From: Prosopocoilus inquinatus
Taxonomy: Eukaryota > Arthropoda > Insecta > Coleoptera > Lucanidae
Length of the DNA stretch: 64,000 nucleotides
Assembly (NCBI GenBank): GCA_036172665.1
Contig: CM069871.1
Location: 3,968,001 to 4,032,000 of the forward strand
Reading direction: 5' to 3'
A program made the translations under genes and the position numbers. The notes below the pieces were generated by a model. That model was not told the DNA's origin. It made no database searches and saw only the letters and a list, made by a program, of their open reading frames with translations. Positions 1 to 12,900 of the stretch are shown here, in pieces (position 1 is the first letter of the stretch; the number at the start of each line of letters is the position of its first letter).

Positions 1-2470
1 CTGTTCGTTTAAATAAATAATAAATTAGGCTTTTCAAAAAACAAGAAGTCTCAGTATAGGCCACCCAATAAACACAGTCGCTTGTATGGTTGCCTATATT
101 GAAGGCCCCCACTATTTTATACATTAAAGACTTTCACTGTTACTTTATTTTTTTACATTTAAAACAATTTTCATTTTTTTTTCTCTCCATTAAAATTTTA
201 TTAATTACTTTTAGAAATTTATTTACTTTCTTATTAACATTGAGTTATTGAATTACCTAACAAATTGTAGACAATTAATTTTAATAACACGTCCGTTCGT
301 GTTATCAAATTAAAAACAAAATCAAAGTATTAAGATAGGCAACCCAACGAACACCCCGTTGCTTGTATGAGTGCCTATATTGAAGACCCCAATGCTTTTT
401 CTTCGTTAAAAACTTGATGAACTTTACTTAGATTATGCAATTCTCATAATTTTTTTTGTATTCTTAAAACAATTTTCCATTTTTTCTCAATTTAGAAAAC
501 AAATTTGCATTCAAATTTTAAGTGTTTTACTTTTAAAATATCGCTAACCGTTGCGGGGGAACATTGCTTTCCTCTCTACGTTAAAATTTTATTATTTTTA
601 AAAATTATTTATTTTGTTATCATCAATGAATTGTTGAACTTCCTTACAAATTGCAGGGTATTAATTTTAATAACACGTCTGTTCGTGTTTTTAAATTAGA
701 ATAAAAAAAAATATATATATATATAAGTTTTAAGATAGACAACCCAGCAGACACCACTGCTTGCATGGTTGCCTATATTGAAGACCCCAATGTTTTCTTC
801 TTCCGTAAGAAATTGATGAACTTTCTCACTGCTTACTTTGATTATGCAATTTTCATAATTTTTTCTTATATTTAAAACAATTTTCCGGTTTTTTCTAATT
901 TTAGAAAAACAAATTTGTATTCAAATTTCCAGTGATTCACTTTTAAAATATCTTTAACCGTTGCAGGGGAACATTGCTTTTCTCTCTACGTTAAAATTTT
1001 ATTATTTTAAAAAATTTATTTATATTTACTTTCTTATTATCATTGAATTGTTGAACTTTCTTACAAATTGCAGGCAATTAATTTTAATAACACGTCCGTT
1101 CGTGTTTTTAAATTAGAATTAAAAAAAAATATATATAAAAAAGTTCTAAGATAGGCAACGCAGGAAACACCACTGCTTGCATGGTTGCCTATATTAAAGA
1201 CCCCAATGTTTTTTTTCTTCTTTAAATTATTAACTAAACTATTTATTTAGATTATGCAATTCTCGTAATTTCTTTACATTTAAAATAATTTTCCATTTCT
1301 TCTCAATTTAGAAAACAAATTTGTGTTCAAATTTCCTGTGTTTCACTTTGCTTTTCTCGTTAAAATGTAACGATAAAATGGAAAACAACAAAGAAAAATT
1401 AAACATTTATGAAATTTGATTTTCAACGAAACATTTCTCGATTTTTCCCCGACTTTTCATCAACAATACACTATTGACTGCGATTACGGAACTTTCCTAA
1501 TTTCTACACGTTTGAACATATGAATGTTTTTTTTTTAATTTCAGAACAGACATGTACAAAATTAATTTTTAAAAATTTATTTACTTCTTTTATTATCTCG
1601 TGAAAATTGTGGAGAAAATTTTTGAATTACTTTTAAAAATTATAAGCAATTAATTTTAATAATGCGCTTGTTCGTTCAAAAAATTAGGTTTCAAAAACAA
1701 GAGGTCTTAGTATAGGGCCCCCAATGCACACAGTGGCTTGTATGGTTGCCTATATTGAATAACTTTTTCTTTGATAAATTTTGATTTACCTTTTCACTGC
1801 ACTGTACCTTGATTATGCAATTTTTCTAATTTTTTTATAGTTAAAACAATTCTCCAGTTTTTTTCTTATTTTAGAAAACAAATTTGTGTTCAAATTTCCA
1901 GTGTTTCAGTTTCAAAATATTGTTAACCGTTGCAGGGGAAATTGCTTTTCTCTCTGCATTAAAATTTAACGATAAATTGAAAAAAATCAACAAAGAAAAA
2001 TGAAATATTTCGAAAATAATTCAGGTTTCCTACTTTATTTTCCTGACTTTTCCAGGTTTTCTCCTAATTTCATCGGCAAAACACGTGTATTGTTGAGAGA
2101 AAATTGTTGAATTAATTTTAAAACCACGTCTGTTCATAAAAAAAATAATAATAAATTAGAAGAAAGAAGAAAATAAGAAGTCTTAACATAGGCAACCCAA
2201 CGAACACAGCTGCTTGGTGGTTGCCTGTATTGAAACCTCTCAATAACTTATTTTTCGTACAAAAAAAAAACACTATTCATTTAGATTACACAATTCTCCT
2301 AACTTTTTTATATTTAAAACAATTTTCAATTTTTTTCTAATTTTAAAAAACAAAGTTGGTATTCAAAATTCCGGAGTTTCAATTAATATCAGTGACTTTT
2401 GCATTAAATTCCCTGACATTACGAATCTTTTTTCAATTCCCTGATTTTTCCCAGTGAGTGGCAACCCTGT
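1..2470. repeat. Tandem array of ~290-560 bp units, each with a GGCAACC/GGTTGCC hairpin
   Basis: Six diverged units lie head to tail and the array runs off the left edge. Each unit has an ATAGGCAACCC block, a loop of about 20 nt containing GCTTGTATG, then GGTTGCCTAT followed by ATTGAAGACCCC. Hairpins sit at about 56-97, 335-379, 735-779, 1151-1194, 1712-1754 and 2188-2230. Other shared blocks are AACACGTCCGTTCGTG (about 285, 672, 1088), AACCGTTGCAGGGGAA, and a T-rich stretch ending in AGAAAACAAATTTG. Spacing varies from about 290 to 560 bp, so units have gained or lost AT-rich sequence. Isolated hairpin copies recur at 12004, 20066 and 21679, which suggests a mobile element that was later amplified in tandem. 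Confidence 0.85.
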
Positions 2471-3524
2471 AATAATCAATAATTCACTTGATACAACAAA
2501 ACATGGAAAGAAATTGTCATGTTAAGATGTGTTACAGTTGTTAACATTTTTGTAACTCTTTATAAAACAGTCATCTTTGAATGTACGAAAGGTTAAGAAC
2601 TCTAAACTCAACTCAACTGCAACTTTTGCGTTCGTTTGAAACTTAAAATAGCAACAGCCGTAAATTATAACATAGCAGACGATACCGACTCAAACTTCAT
2701 CCTCATTCGTACAATACTCATTATTACACTCTCGATTTAGTTAACCGGACACAAAAAAAAACGAACGACAAACAAAACATTCACGCAAGAGACATCGTAA
2801 GGTAGAAAAATAATTATGCCCAAAACATCATGTAAAGGTACAAAACACAATCGTTTCAGTGCTTCGGTGTTACAAGTTAAAATTGTTTATTTTTTTTTCT
2901 TCTTTTTAAATCTGAAATATTTCTTAATAAAATATATTCCGTTAATAAAATCAAGCGAGCATTTAATTTCACTAACTTGAATATTTGATTTAAACGTACG
3001 TAAAGTAGGTGTCTATAGTATAGTATTAATAAAATAATTTAATTAAGAACGAGTGCGTTTGGTTTGTTGAGACTGAGAACTGTGGAATTGTACCTCGTTT
3101 CATAACAGAATTAGCAACTAAAGTAAAATAAAAATTCTCATCTTCACAAGACAAGAAGATCAGTCCTAATAAGTGATTTAATAATTAATTAACTAACGAA
3201 TAACCTAAATTAATCACAAATACAAGTTGTTAATAATGTGATGTATGTGTTTTTTTTTGTATGGTAAAAAATAGTAAGAGCGCGAGCGAAATGGATTTGA
3301 TACATAAAAAAAAAAACAAAACGATTTATTTCTCTAATGTAGTGTACAGTTACGACGATGATATTCACCTATGAATGCGTTTATAATGAAGGCAGAGGTG
3401 GTAAAAAGACCTGAGCACGCCGACGACGATGGGTTTCAAAAAACATTGCGATCACTTTTTTCTTTCTTTTTTTTTTTTTTTCTTATTTACGACGAATCAC
3501 GGAAAAAGTCCCACTAAACCGCAC
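2471..3524. other. AT-rich 3' flank of ZSWIM8, probably including its 3' UTR
   Basis: No coding signal is seen. The stretch lies directly downstream of the minus-strand ZSWIM8 gene, so part of it should be 3' UTR. TTTATT on the plus strand (AATAAA on the transcript) occurs at 3325-3330 and about 2886-2891; neither can be proved as the cleavage signal. Around 3460-3482 there is a homopolymeric T run. The array unit style of 1-2470 is not continued here. Confidence 0.45.
3325..3330 (-). promoter_or_regulatory. Candidate polyadenylation signal for ZSWIM8
   Basis: Reads AATAAA on the minus strand, about 560 nt after the TGA stop and 195 nt after the end of the open extension. It is the first canonical hexamer seen downstream, but AATAAA is common in such AT-rich DNA, so support is weak. 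Confidence 0.3.
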
Positions 3525-3890
3525 TTAACTTAAACTATCAAATCGACTAAGGTCCGCAGGTTTAGCTGCAATGTTAACCCAGTTGCCCTGTTGTTCGAAT
3601 TCGAATTGTTGTTGTTGTTCGTTGATGATAGAGGGTCGAGATCTTATTTCGATTAGGTTACAAAGGGGCGGTGGTTCCTGGACAACGGCCGGATAGCACA
3701 CGTGTTCTGGGTGGTTTATTATAGTTGGAAGCCCTGTCCTGATAATCGCTGGAAATGTACAGATGCTCGTGGTCGTTACTGTTGTGGGAATATGATGTGG
3801 GTGGGACAGTTGCTCCGAATCTTCCGACGTGTCCAGGGGGGACACCCTGTAGTAACTAGAACTACACTGAGGACCTACTTCTGACCTTTG
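3525..3890 (-). other. In-frame 121-codon extension after the ZSWIM8 stop (readthrough candidate)
   Basis: Starting at the codon after TGA (3893-3891), the frame stays open for 121 sense codons and closes at 3527-3525. The stop is followed by C (TGA CAA), a context known to be leaky in insects and mammals. The predicted extension is Pro/Ser/Thr-rich in its first half and has a Q4 run and an FEFEQQGNW segment near the end. It is less AT-rich than the flank beyond it. A competing model exists: GTAAAT at 3898 and TTACTACAG at 3847 would make a 52-nt intron that removes the stop and gives a different short tail. It could also simply be 3' UTR that is open by chance. No homologue is recognised. 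Confidence 0.45.
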
Positions 3891-3957
3891 TCATTTACTG
3901 TTCGCTTGCAATGCCGCGTTTATCTGAGTCCACAAGTCTTTTTTGCAAGACTTTGAC
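3891..3957 (-). CDS. ZSWIM8: ZSWIM8 coding exon 9 and stop codon
   Basis: The acceptor TTACTTGTAG precedes 3957. Encodes RSKSCKKDLWTQINAALQAN then SK and TGA at 3893-3891. The KRSK...LW motif matches the end of vertebrate ZSWIM8 (KRSKQTKELW), so this is the conserved C-terminus. The frame beyond TGA is open (3525-3890). Confidence 0.9.
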
Positions 3958-6900
3958 CTACAAGTAATTAACAAATCGAAACGAAACAATCTTAAGGACT
4001 TAACGCTTACCTTTTAATCGATTGCAACCACTCTTTGAACTGAGCGCTTCCATCCGGTGTGATTTGAAAAGCAGCCCTCGCAGCGCAGACAATGCTAACG
4101 AAATCTTCATAATCCGCAGAGGTTAAGTGGTACAGCTTCTGGTGCATGCACTGGATGTACATTTGCTGGCACTTCTGTACCAAGGGGGTTAAAGCAGTGC
4201 GGAGGTGCTGCATTACAAGCCCCGGGTTGTTCCTCGCCAGGTACTGTGCTGATTCGATTGCAACGTCGTACAAGACAAATGGACTCACAATGGAATTTAC
4301 TGCACACACGCAAAACTGATGGAGGTATTGAGTACCTAAAAATAATTAAAAAAAAGAAAAACTAAATCAAGACTTCATGTAATAACAAGGGATGGAGATA
4401 TATACTCTGAGTGTAGCCGATGCAAACAATTATTATTATTATTATTATAAGCGAATTAATTAGGAGGTTAACTCTACCTAAGTGCTTGGCAATACGCAGC
4501 AACCATTTAACATCTTCTCCGTAGGGTGGATTTCGTGCGTACTTAGCCTGAGGTCTGTCATCATGAACTCTTCTCGCTAGTGTTTCCATCGCTAACATTC
4601 CTGCACCGTACGCTGCAAGAAGATAGCGCAGTTGTGCCTGACTGAACTGCTGTTGTCGATGCGGTTGCCTAGCGGCTGCTTGAGGAGGCGGTTGGACCAA
4701 CGCAGGGCCTCCCCCGGGAGGCATCGCAACAGGATATATGTGACCAGCAGGCACGGGAGCTGATCGAAGGTTAGCCGGTTGAGCAATTGTAACAGCAGCC
4801 CCGTAATACTGCATTTGAGCACCAGGATTAGGAGGCATATTACTGTAGGAAGCTCCCTGACTTGCCGGCACATAATTCGCTTGAGCAGGAGCAGGCAATT
4901 GGTACTGTGCGGGGGCACTCTGTGGCACAGGATACGCCGCCTGCTGAGGAGGAGGAGGGGGCATGTTAGCGTAGCTCTGTTGGTTGTTCGTGAACTGCTG
5001 GTTGGTTGTGTGGGGCGGGTACTGAAACTGCGGGGGTGAGAGGTACATCTGCATGTGGGGCGGAGGTGGTTGATGCAATTGAACTGTGTGGGGGTGTATA
5101 GGGCCCCCATAACTAACATGATGGGGATGATGCGGGTGCAAGCCTTGAACGGTAAAACTATACGGTGTAACAGCGTAAGGCATCGACATTGGTAACGGTG
5201 CGAGTGTCGTAACAGCCGGGTGTTGATATGGAGGTGGGGGCGCCGTAGTCACAACCACCGGTCCCCCATTCGCAATAACAGGCGCCCCATTCTGCGTGGG
5301 CATTTGTATCTCCGGGTTCGGCTCAATCAACGCCACAAGAGCCCCATGCGGATCCAAGAGCGGATCATGGGGCATGTCATTCTCGATAAGCTGCTCTCCC
5401 CCGGGGGTATGTCGAATGTACAATTCATACCAGTATTTGGCAACTTGGAATAACACTTCGGGGTAAACCCCCCCGCCTTTCGCAGCTGATTCCACCGTCA
5501 GACAAGCGTGCTCCAGCATTATATCGCTCTGTTCTTTGCACTGAAGTATGGCTCGGGTGATCTCGTTGGGGTTCAAAGCATGCGCATGAGGAAGGCATGA
5601 CAGGGCCAGCTCCGCAGCCGCTCTCACTATGTTCGGATCACAACCTCTCGATGCACGATCTGCTATGCTTGCGGCTTCGGGGGGTGTTAAGTGACCCTCC
5701 CAAGTGTCTATCAGGAATGATATGGCAGCTGCACCTATTTCCATTGCTTGACCTAAATCATAACAGAAATGAAGATACAGGCAACAAAAATAATTTTTTT
5801 TTTTAATAATTTCCCCACGAATGGCTCTACCAAATCCTTTTATTGATGATAATTATATCTTAATTAAAAATACCATTTCTTTTATTAATGTGTATGTCGC
5901 ATGATATAAAATTCTTGTAAGGGTAGTCGACGCCTTTATGCAAAACAGTAATTGGCGCCCTTCACTTGGCTTATTTTTTCAACTATGCCGACCAAAACGG
6001 TCTGTTTTATTCTGTCCGCGTTTTCAATGCAAACAAACCAGTAATCTAAAATAGGTTTTAAATTAAATAGGAAAAATGATTTACCTGTAATCCAAGAGAC
6101 ATGCGATGAATACGTTCTACTTAACCAATTAGAACTGACGCAATTGTGTAAACCCAGGGCGTACAACCCCAATTGGAACGCACACATGTGCAACGCTCTA
6201 TTCGGGCCGTGATGATTCTGACTCGTTGACGGTTGGGTAAACAACGACGTGCTGCTGTTGCCCCCCGCTTTGGTAAGTACAGTCTTCGCCAGTTCGAACA
6301 TGAAGTGCGCCCCGGCCTCAGAAGGTTGATTCGGAATGGATGGATAAGCCCTCTTGCCCTTGTACCTCGATTCCTTGGTTCGAGTGACTTGCACGTTGGG
6401 GGTCTGAGTTGGCACCGATGATGTCGTGGGGCCCATGGACAACGCGTTAATACCTTGTTCTACTTCGGCACTTGTGGAACTGTGAGGACGGCTTCCACTG
6501 CCTAAAAAAGCGGAAACTCCCTCAATAAAAAGCGAATTGCCCCTCGAGCACTTACTGATGTCAGCAGAGACGATTTCTGCGGGGGGAATAAACGAGCTCA
6601 AGGGGGAGATTACTTTGTCGCATTCTTCTCGCTTCAAATTCGTAAAGTGGCTCTTAATCGGGGGATTGCTCGAGTAATACGAGCTCATGATGGGGGTCTT
6701 CAAGAGCTGGTGAACTTCCCTGTCCAGCAGCCTGTCCATTATCCGCGCGATTTTCCAGCAGTCGTCTTTATAAAAGACAAGTAAGGTTATAGCCAGGTCC
6801 CCTCGCTGCCTGCGAGTGCCCTCGCAGAGCAACGGATGGTCTGCTTCGGATACATTCGCTTTTAAACCGAGGGCTGCGACTGCGGCTTCGAATCCCAGGG

Positions 6901-9900
6901 GTTCATCCGTGGGCAGTCGCATGTTCAACAGGCGATTGCGATCTCGCCCGACGAAAGATGGCATCACAAGCGCATCGAAGATAAAACTCGCCAGCATAAT
7001 TGGCAGCATCGCTTCGCCCCTGGATTTCAGCGTGCCCTCCTTGAGTTGCTCGGCTCTCTCTCTCAGTATCTGCAATTCCCTGTGGCCCAGCGGAATTTTC
7101 TTAAGGAGATTCACCAGGTCCGCCTCTTGATTGGCGAGCTTCACCTCCAAGGGCTTCGTGCTTGCCGGAGGGCGAGCCATTTCCAAACCAAACATGCCGA
7201 CTCGAAACGCAAGGTGGTAATGCTCGGGGTTCTCCGCCAAGACCGAACAGAGGAAAGCACATTTCGAGAGGGTGGCCGAGGCCAAGCAGCTGAGTTGGTG
7301 CGAAGCCGGGTTCACCTGCTGCTTCTTGCCTTTGCGCTTGGGAATCGGGGGGATGTCGATCATTAAATCCGGGGGATTCGCCAGCAATTCCTCAGCTAAT
7401 TTAACCGCTAGGGTGCAGGCCTCTCGGCTGTGCCCATGCGCATGCAAACCCTCAGCTCTCGCGAAGAGGACATCCCAAGGGTCGTCGGCTTTTTTCAAAT
7501 TCACAAACGAACTTTTACCATCGGGGTCTTCCGGTAGTTTCGAGGAGTCTTTATGGCCTTCGGTGGTCACCCCCACGTCTTTAGTGTTGTAGTAATAAAC
7601 GTTGTACTCATCGCCTGAGTTCGATGAGGAAGTCGACTCGTCTTTGGAAGGCCTTCGGGATAAGTCATTGTCGCTTAGTTGGGAGTGCGACGATTCTAAA
7701 GCGTGGCCTTTGGTGACCGCTCGGGGTAGTCTCTGCACACCCTGCGTTTTGTATTTCTTTTTACAGTCATTATCATCGCTGTTGCTGGATTGTTGCGCTG
7801 ATGGGGCCGTATCTCGGTTGCTGTTGCTGCTGCTACTGCTGCTCCCCGAGTCACTCCCCCCGCCTTCTTGAGAATCTGAATCTAAGGACCTTAAAATCCG
7901 CCTGGTGTCTCTCAACACGTTGATGTCATCGTCGTTTTCACAGAAGCCTTCGCTGCTGACACTCGATCGATTGCCATCTCTGGAGAGCTGAGGGTGGGCC
8001 CTTCGAAAATCAATCTCCGGGTTTATTCTGAGGATGTCGACGTATTCAAAGCCGGTCACTCGAGTGTGGTGGTGGTGATGGTGGTGGTGGTGGTGAGAGT
8101 GCACGTGCGAGCCTGTATGGGGGTGCTCGCAATTCAAGACGGCCTTGCTGGAATTCACCTGCGTAACATTCTCCGACTTGTTATCACCCGAATGTCTAAA
8201 ACAAGTAAAGGGGCAATGATACATCGGGTTTGTGTCCTCGGTGTAAGTGATTCCGGGCATGGGGTAGTCATCCCAATCTAAATAGCAAGCTTCGATGGCC
8301 GGCTTGAAGCCCGTGAACACTTCCAAGTCCATTTTTAGTCCACCGTTCTTGTTCGAGTTCGACTGGGAGCTGGAGTTTCTGCACTTGCTGACTTTCTCGA
8401 TGATCTTGAAGTGCCATGTGGAGAACTGGTTGTGCAGCATGTCGCGTTCTTGAGGGGATAACCCAGGGTTTAATGCGGCTAATCTCCATAGCACCACGAC
8501 TTCATCGCAGAGGGAAGAGCAAGCGTGTTGTGACGCGTGGGTGTTGCTGTTGACGTTGTTGTGTTTTCCTCCTCCCCCGCCGCCGTATCCGGAGCTACCA
8601 TTTAAAAGTGCGACTTTCGTATTGAACCACCAGACTAAAATCTACGAGTTAAATTGTTAACGAGGGGGTTGTTATTGGGGGTGAAATATTTTAAACCTGC
8701 TCGCATGCCATGCACTCATCGGTGATGATCTCCAAGAGTGGGATTGCATTCCTGTCGTTTCTTTTAAACATCTCCCGGACTATGCTTAATAAATTCCACA
8801 TGCCTTCTGGCTCTCGGCCTCGCAATGGCCTCAAGAGCGAAGTCCATTCTGCAGCCGCAGGTGGAGCTGTGGTGCTCAAATAGTTAACGTCACTAAAAAG
8901 CGAATTTACAATCTTTCTAGAAATCGCTTTTATAACTGCGTTTTAATACCTAAAAACGATGGGCGCCGGTACGCAAAACTTGATGAGAATTTTCTTGATG
9001 TTACCGTGGAGTGCTTTAACGTCTAAGTACCACGAAGTTTGGTCGCTGGCGGAGGCTCCGGCTGTGGGATCTGGCGCGCCGCAAACTGAATTTATTACGG
9101 ACGGTTGCGAGCCCAACAGCTCGTCAAGAAGTCTCTGAGCTGTCGGTAGGATCTGTTGCGGCAATTCGCTGATTAAATACTGCGCGAATTTTTGCAGCTG
9201 ATCCCGGTGAAGACGCGATAACGATTCTGAGACGGGGGCCCTTAACGTAACTAAATGTGGCTGCGGACAAAAAAAAAAAACCAAATTGCAAAACATGTTC
9301 CCATCATTGGTTCAACCAAGCGGGCAGCGTTTCATCATCGTCAAAGCCACACAGATATTGAAAGTAGAAGCAGAATAATTTAATAACGAAATGTTATTGG
9401 CGCTTGTAAATTATGAAAGCCGCGAATCAATTGATTAATTAATTATTTATTCGGGTACGTCGCGGGGTCATTGTCCATTTACAGACTAAGTGAAAAATAT
9501 TTAATAGGACCGGGCGCTTCATTTAAATAATTACAAATGTTAATGACATTAATTAAATCTGCATACATGACAAATACAGCGCAACGTTTTCAATGAAGCT
9601 CTAAAAATGAAACAAATTACAAATGGTTATTGTTTTCTGTTGGCTGGAAATAATTATTGTTAACTGTTAAGTGAGACTTGGTTTGTTTGTTTGTATTGCT
9701 CGGAGTTGCTCTAAAAGCTATAAAATATAGTAGTTTGCAGTCTCATTCGTTTATCTCGCACCAAAGAAACCTCCCACCGTGATTGAAAACTACATTTTAC
9801 AGTGTTTGTTTAGAGCGACTCCGAGAAATACAAACAAACAAACCTAATATCGTGCCCTCAAATGAATTCCGGATTATAGCAGGCCGTGATTTTTTTTTTT

Positions 9901-12900
9901 TTTTAATAAGTTGGCGACACTTAATACAAGAGTGAAAAGAGGACAGTGGCCGAATAACTGTCGGTGTTCATTTTCTAATCTGTCGAGTTCTATACGAACT
10001 TTCAATAAGAAATAATCCTAAAATTAAAAATCGAAAATACAAAGAATTCTCAACTTGACACTTCTTTAATTTAAATAATTGGACAGCTGTCAGTGCTACA
10101 AACTTTTAATCCGGAATTCACTTGAATTACAGTTTCCTGTAATTCTGCTTTCTCCGAAATGTTTTGATCAACTCAAAACATTTGTAAAACCCGTGGAGTC
10201 GCGCACTTAAACAGTGCAATTTTGGAGAAAGAAAAATTACAGGAAACTGTAATAAACTAGAAAAGTAAACGTCACAGAAGGCAGGAGCTTTCATAAAGAA
10301 TAAAATTTTCTGAGAAATCAATAATAAAGAATTTTCACAAGGGTGCCAAAATAGGGGATGTCGTAGTCATAAATGCAAAAACTCTTAGAGCCGGAAGAAA
10401 CTTAGCTTTCTTAGAAGTCGAACTTAAGAACAAGGAGTCCGGTGATTTGTTAGTGAAGGGTTCCCACACAAAATATTTATTAAATTAATTAATTAGTTCA
10501 TTAATACTTTAGAAAGAATGGTATTACGAATTACCTTCTGGTATTAATTTATTTTAGATTAATTTACCGCTTTTTTATAGCAATTTTACTATGTGTATTA
10601 ATTAATACTCGATAGGTTTTCATGTTCAAGTTTAATTATTTTTGAACCTTGGACTTTGAAATAGACTGTACTTACTTATTTCAAATTTTAAAAAAATTAT
10701 CATCGTTTATTATACTTATCATCTATCGTTTTTTTTTATATATATAATGTAAAAAGTAAACAGTTTTAAAAACACTTCAAAACACTTTTCTTTTTCTTGT
10801 GGTTCCACAAACAAATGCAGTTTAGTACCAGAAATTAAAAATGATTTTTTTTAAACCACTCCAATCATTGGATATTGTTTACTTTATAAAGTAGAGTTTT
10901 TTTTTTTTAATTAAATAATGAATTGTGATTTTGGTGGAAATAAGAGAAAAACGAAAATCATAACTCCCAGGATAAACGCTAGATGGAAGCACCTGCAATA
11001 GACTAGGAAAGTAAACGTCACAGGAGGCGGAGCCGAGTCGTTTACTACCTTTATCCAATAAATCGGACGTGTGTCGTAAATTACTCTCGCTGTAACGCCG
11101 GAGTTGTCCTGAACATAACCTAACATTTAAGAATGTTAAGACAACAAGATTAAACAAGTTATTACAGTTTTATAAGTTGGTATCTTGTAGTACATTGTAT
11201 TGGAAAATTGTTTACAAACTCATTGCATGCTTTCCCAGAGACATTTTTTTCTATTTTGTTGTGTTAGGTTATGTTTATTGATGGTTCGTTGACCTGCAGC
11301 TGAACTAAGCTCAGACGGGCATTTTAAACATTTTTTTTTAATAACAAATAAACTAATTACGTACAATAAGCACAACTAAAATAATTTCATTGAAGCTTTT
11401 CATCCGAAGTTTTAGTGATAAACAAAAGTTTACTACACAACAGCTCACTGTGAAGCGAGAATTTTCAGTTTGTTTGGCGTAACCCGTGCATTTTTACAGT
11501 CCAATACAATTTTTTGTTTTCAGCTACGTTTAAAGAAGAAAGTGACTGATTTAATTTTTTTAGTTGGTTTAGTAGCACGAACTGACTCACAGACTATCGA
11601 AAAAAAAAACAACTGCTCTTCTCCGTACAAGTATAAATTCCAGTAACAACGTGAAGTACCAACATATCTGGGAAAATTTGATTTTTGGCAACATACAGTC
11701 GGAAGCAAGAAAAGCAGACAAATTTCAGTTTCCTGTAAACATTATTTCTGAAAATTGTCGTGATTAAAGACGACTTGACAGATTTAAAAAAAATAAAAGC
11801 TTTCAAAATTAGCAAGTTTAAATTTTGGTAAAATCTGTGAAGTCGTTTTTAATGTATGGCATTTTGAGAAAGAATAATTACAGGAAACTGTAGTTTGTCT
11901 ACTTTTTTTTGCTTTCAACTGTACTTCAACAGGTGATTATTTCTTTTTAAATTTTGAGAACTAAATTAAATTAAAAAAAAAAAGAAAAAACGAAAAGTCA
12001 TAGTATAGGCAACTCAATGAACACAGACGTTTGTATGGTTGCCTACATCTATTGAAAACCCCCAATAATTTTTTTTTGTGAAAAACGTCATAACAATTTC
12101 TTTTTGTTAAAAACGTCATTAAAAACATAATTTTTCTAATTTTTGTTAATATTTAAAACAGTTTTCCGAATTTCTTCTTCTTCAAATTTCCAGTTTAGCA
12201 ATTAATTTGCTGACGTTAATCTGATCTGAGGTGAGACTTGTGACTTAAGTACGAGAAAATATACAGGGTGTAATAAAAATATATCTGTACCGCTACTTCA
12301 AATTAATAAACACGAAAGCTTATATAAACGTGTATACAGGATGGCCACGGAAAGCCGCTACTGTAGCCAATTTTCATATTAGAATTTTGAACTTTTTCTT
12401 ACAATTATATACGTATAGGGTGTTTCGTTACGTTTTCAAAAACTTTAGAGTAAATGAAAAAAATAAATAAATAAAATAAAACAACAAAAGTGCAATTTAC
12501 GTATATTTTCCGAAATTGCGTTGCTCATTTAAAACGTCGGAGACCTCGTTTCAGTACCTAATTAAGTGCCAACTGTTTAAAAATGAAGAATGACGTTTGC
12601 AACAGGTTTCGTAGGTATGTACTTATCGAAACAAAAGCAACCCTACGGAGCTATGTTGACAGGATGTATTTTTTTTTTCATAGAATTACGTCCACTTTCG
12701 TTTCCCAAGTTTGTAACAAGGCGGATGAATTACCCTGTATAATTATTTTTTTTTATATATATAACAAGAAAACAATGGATTAAAGTCAACAATACGCATT
12801 AAACTTTTGTTTGCACAGGGTTTTTTTTTTTTTTAGTATTTTGCACCCTATCTAGAGGCTTTATTTTAGGGGTTAGAGAAAAACTTTCAATGCAAAAGTT

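Noticed and set aside
1..2470. CRISPR-like array reading of the regular hairpins
   Set aside because: Spacing is irregular, units are homologous throughout rather than having unique spacers, and the DNA is animal.
4592..5119. 175-codon minus-strand frame and several plus-strand frames across 4592-8489
   Set aside because: They overlap the ZSWIM8 coding exons in other frames; the conserved protein is in the main frame, so these are shadows.
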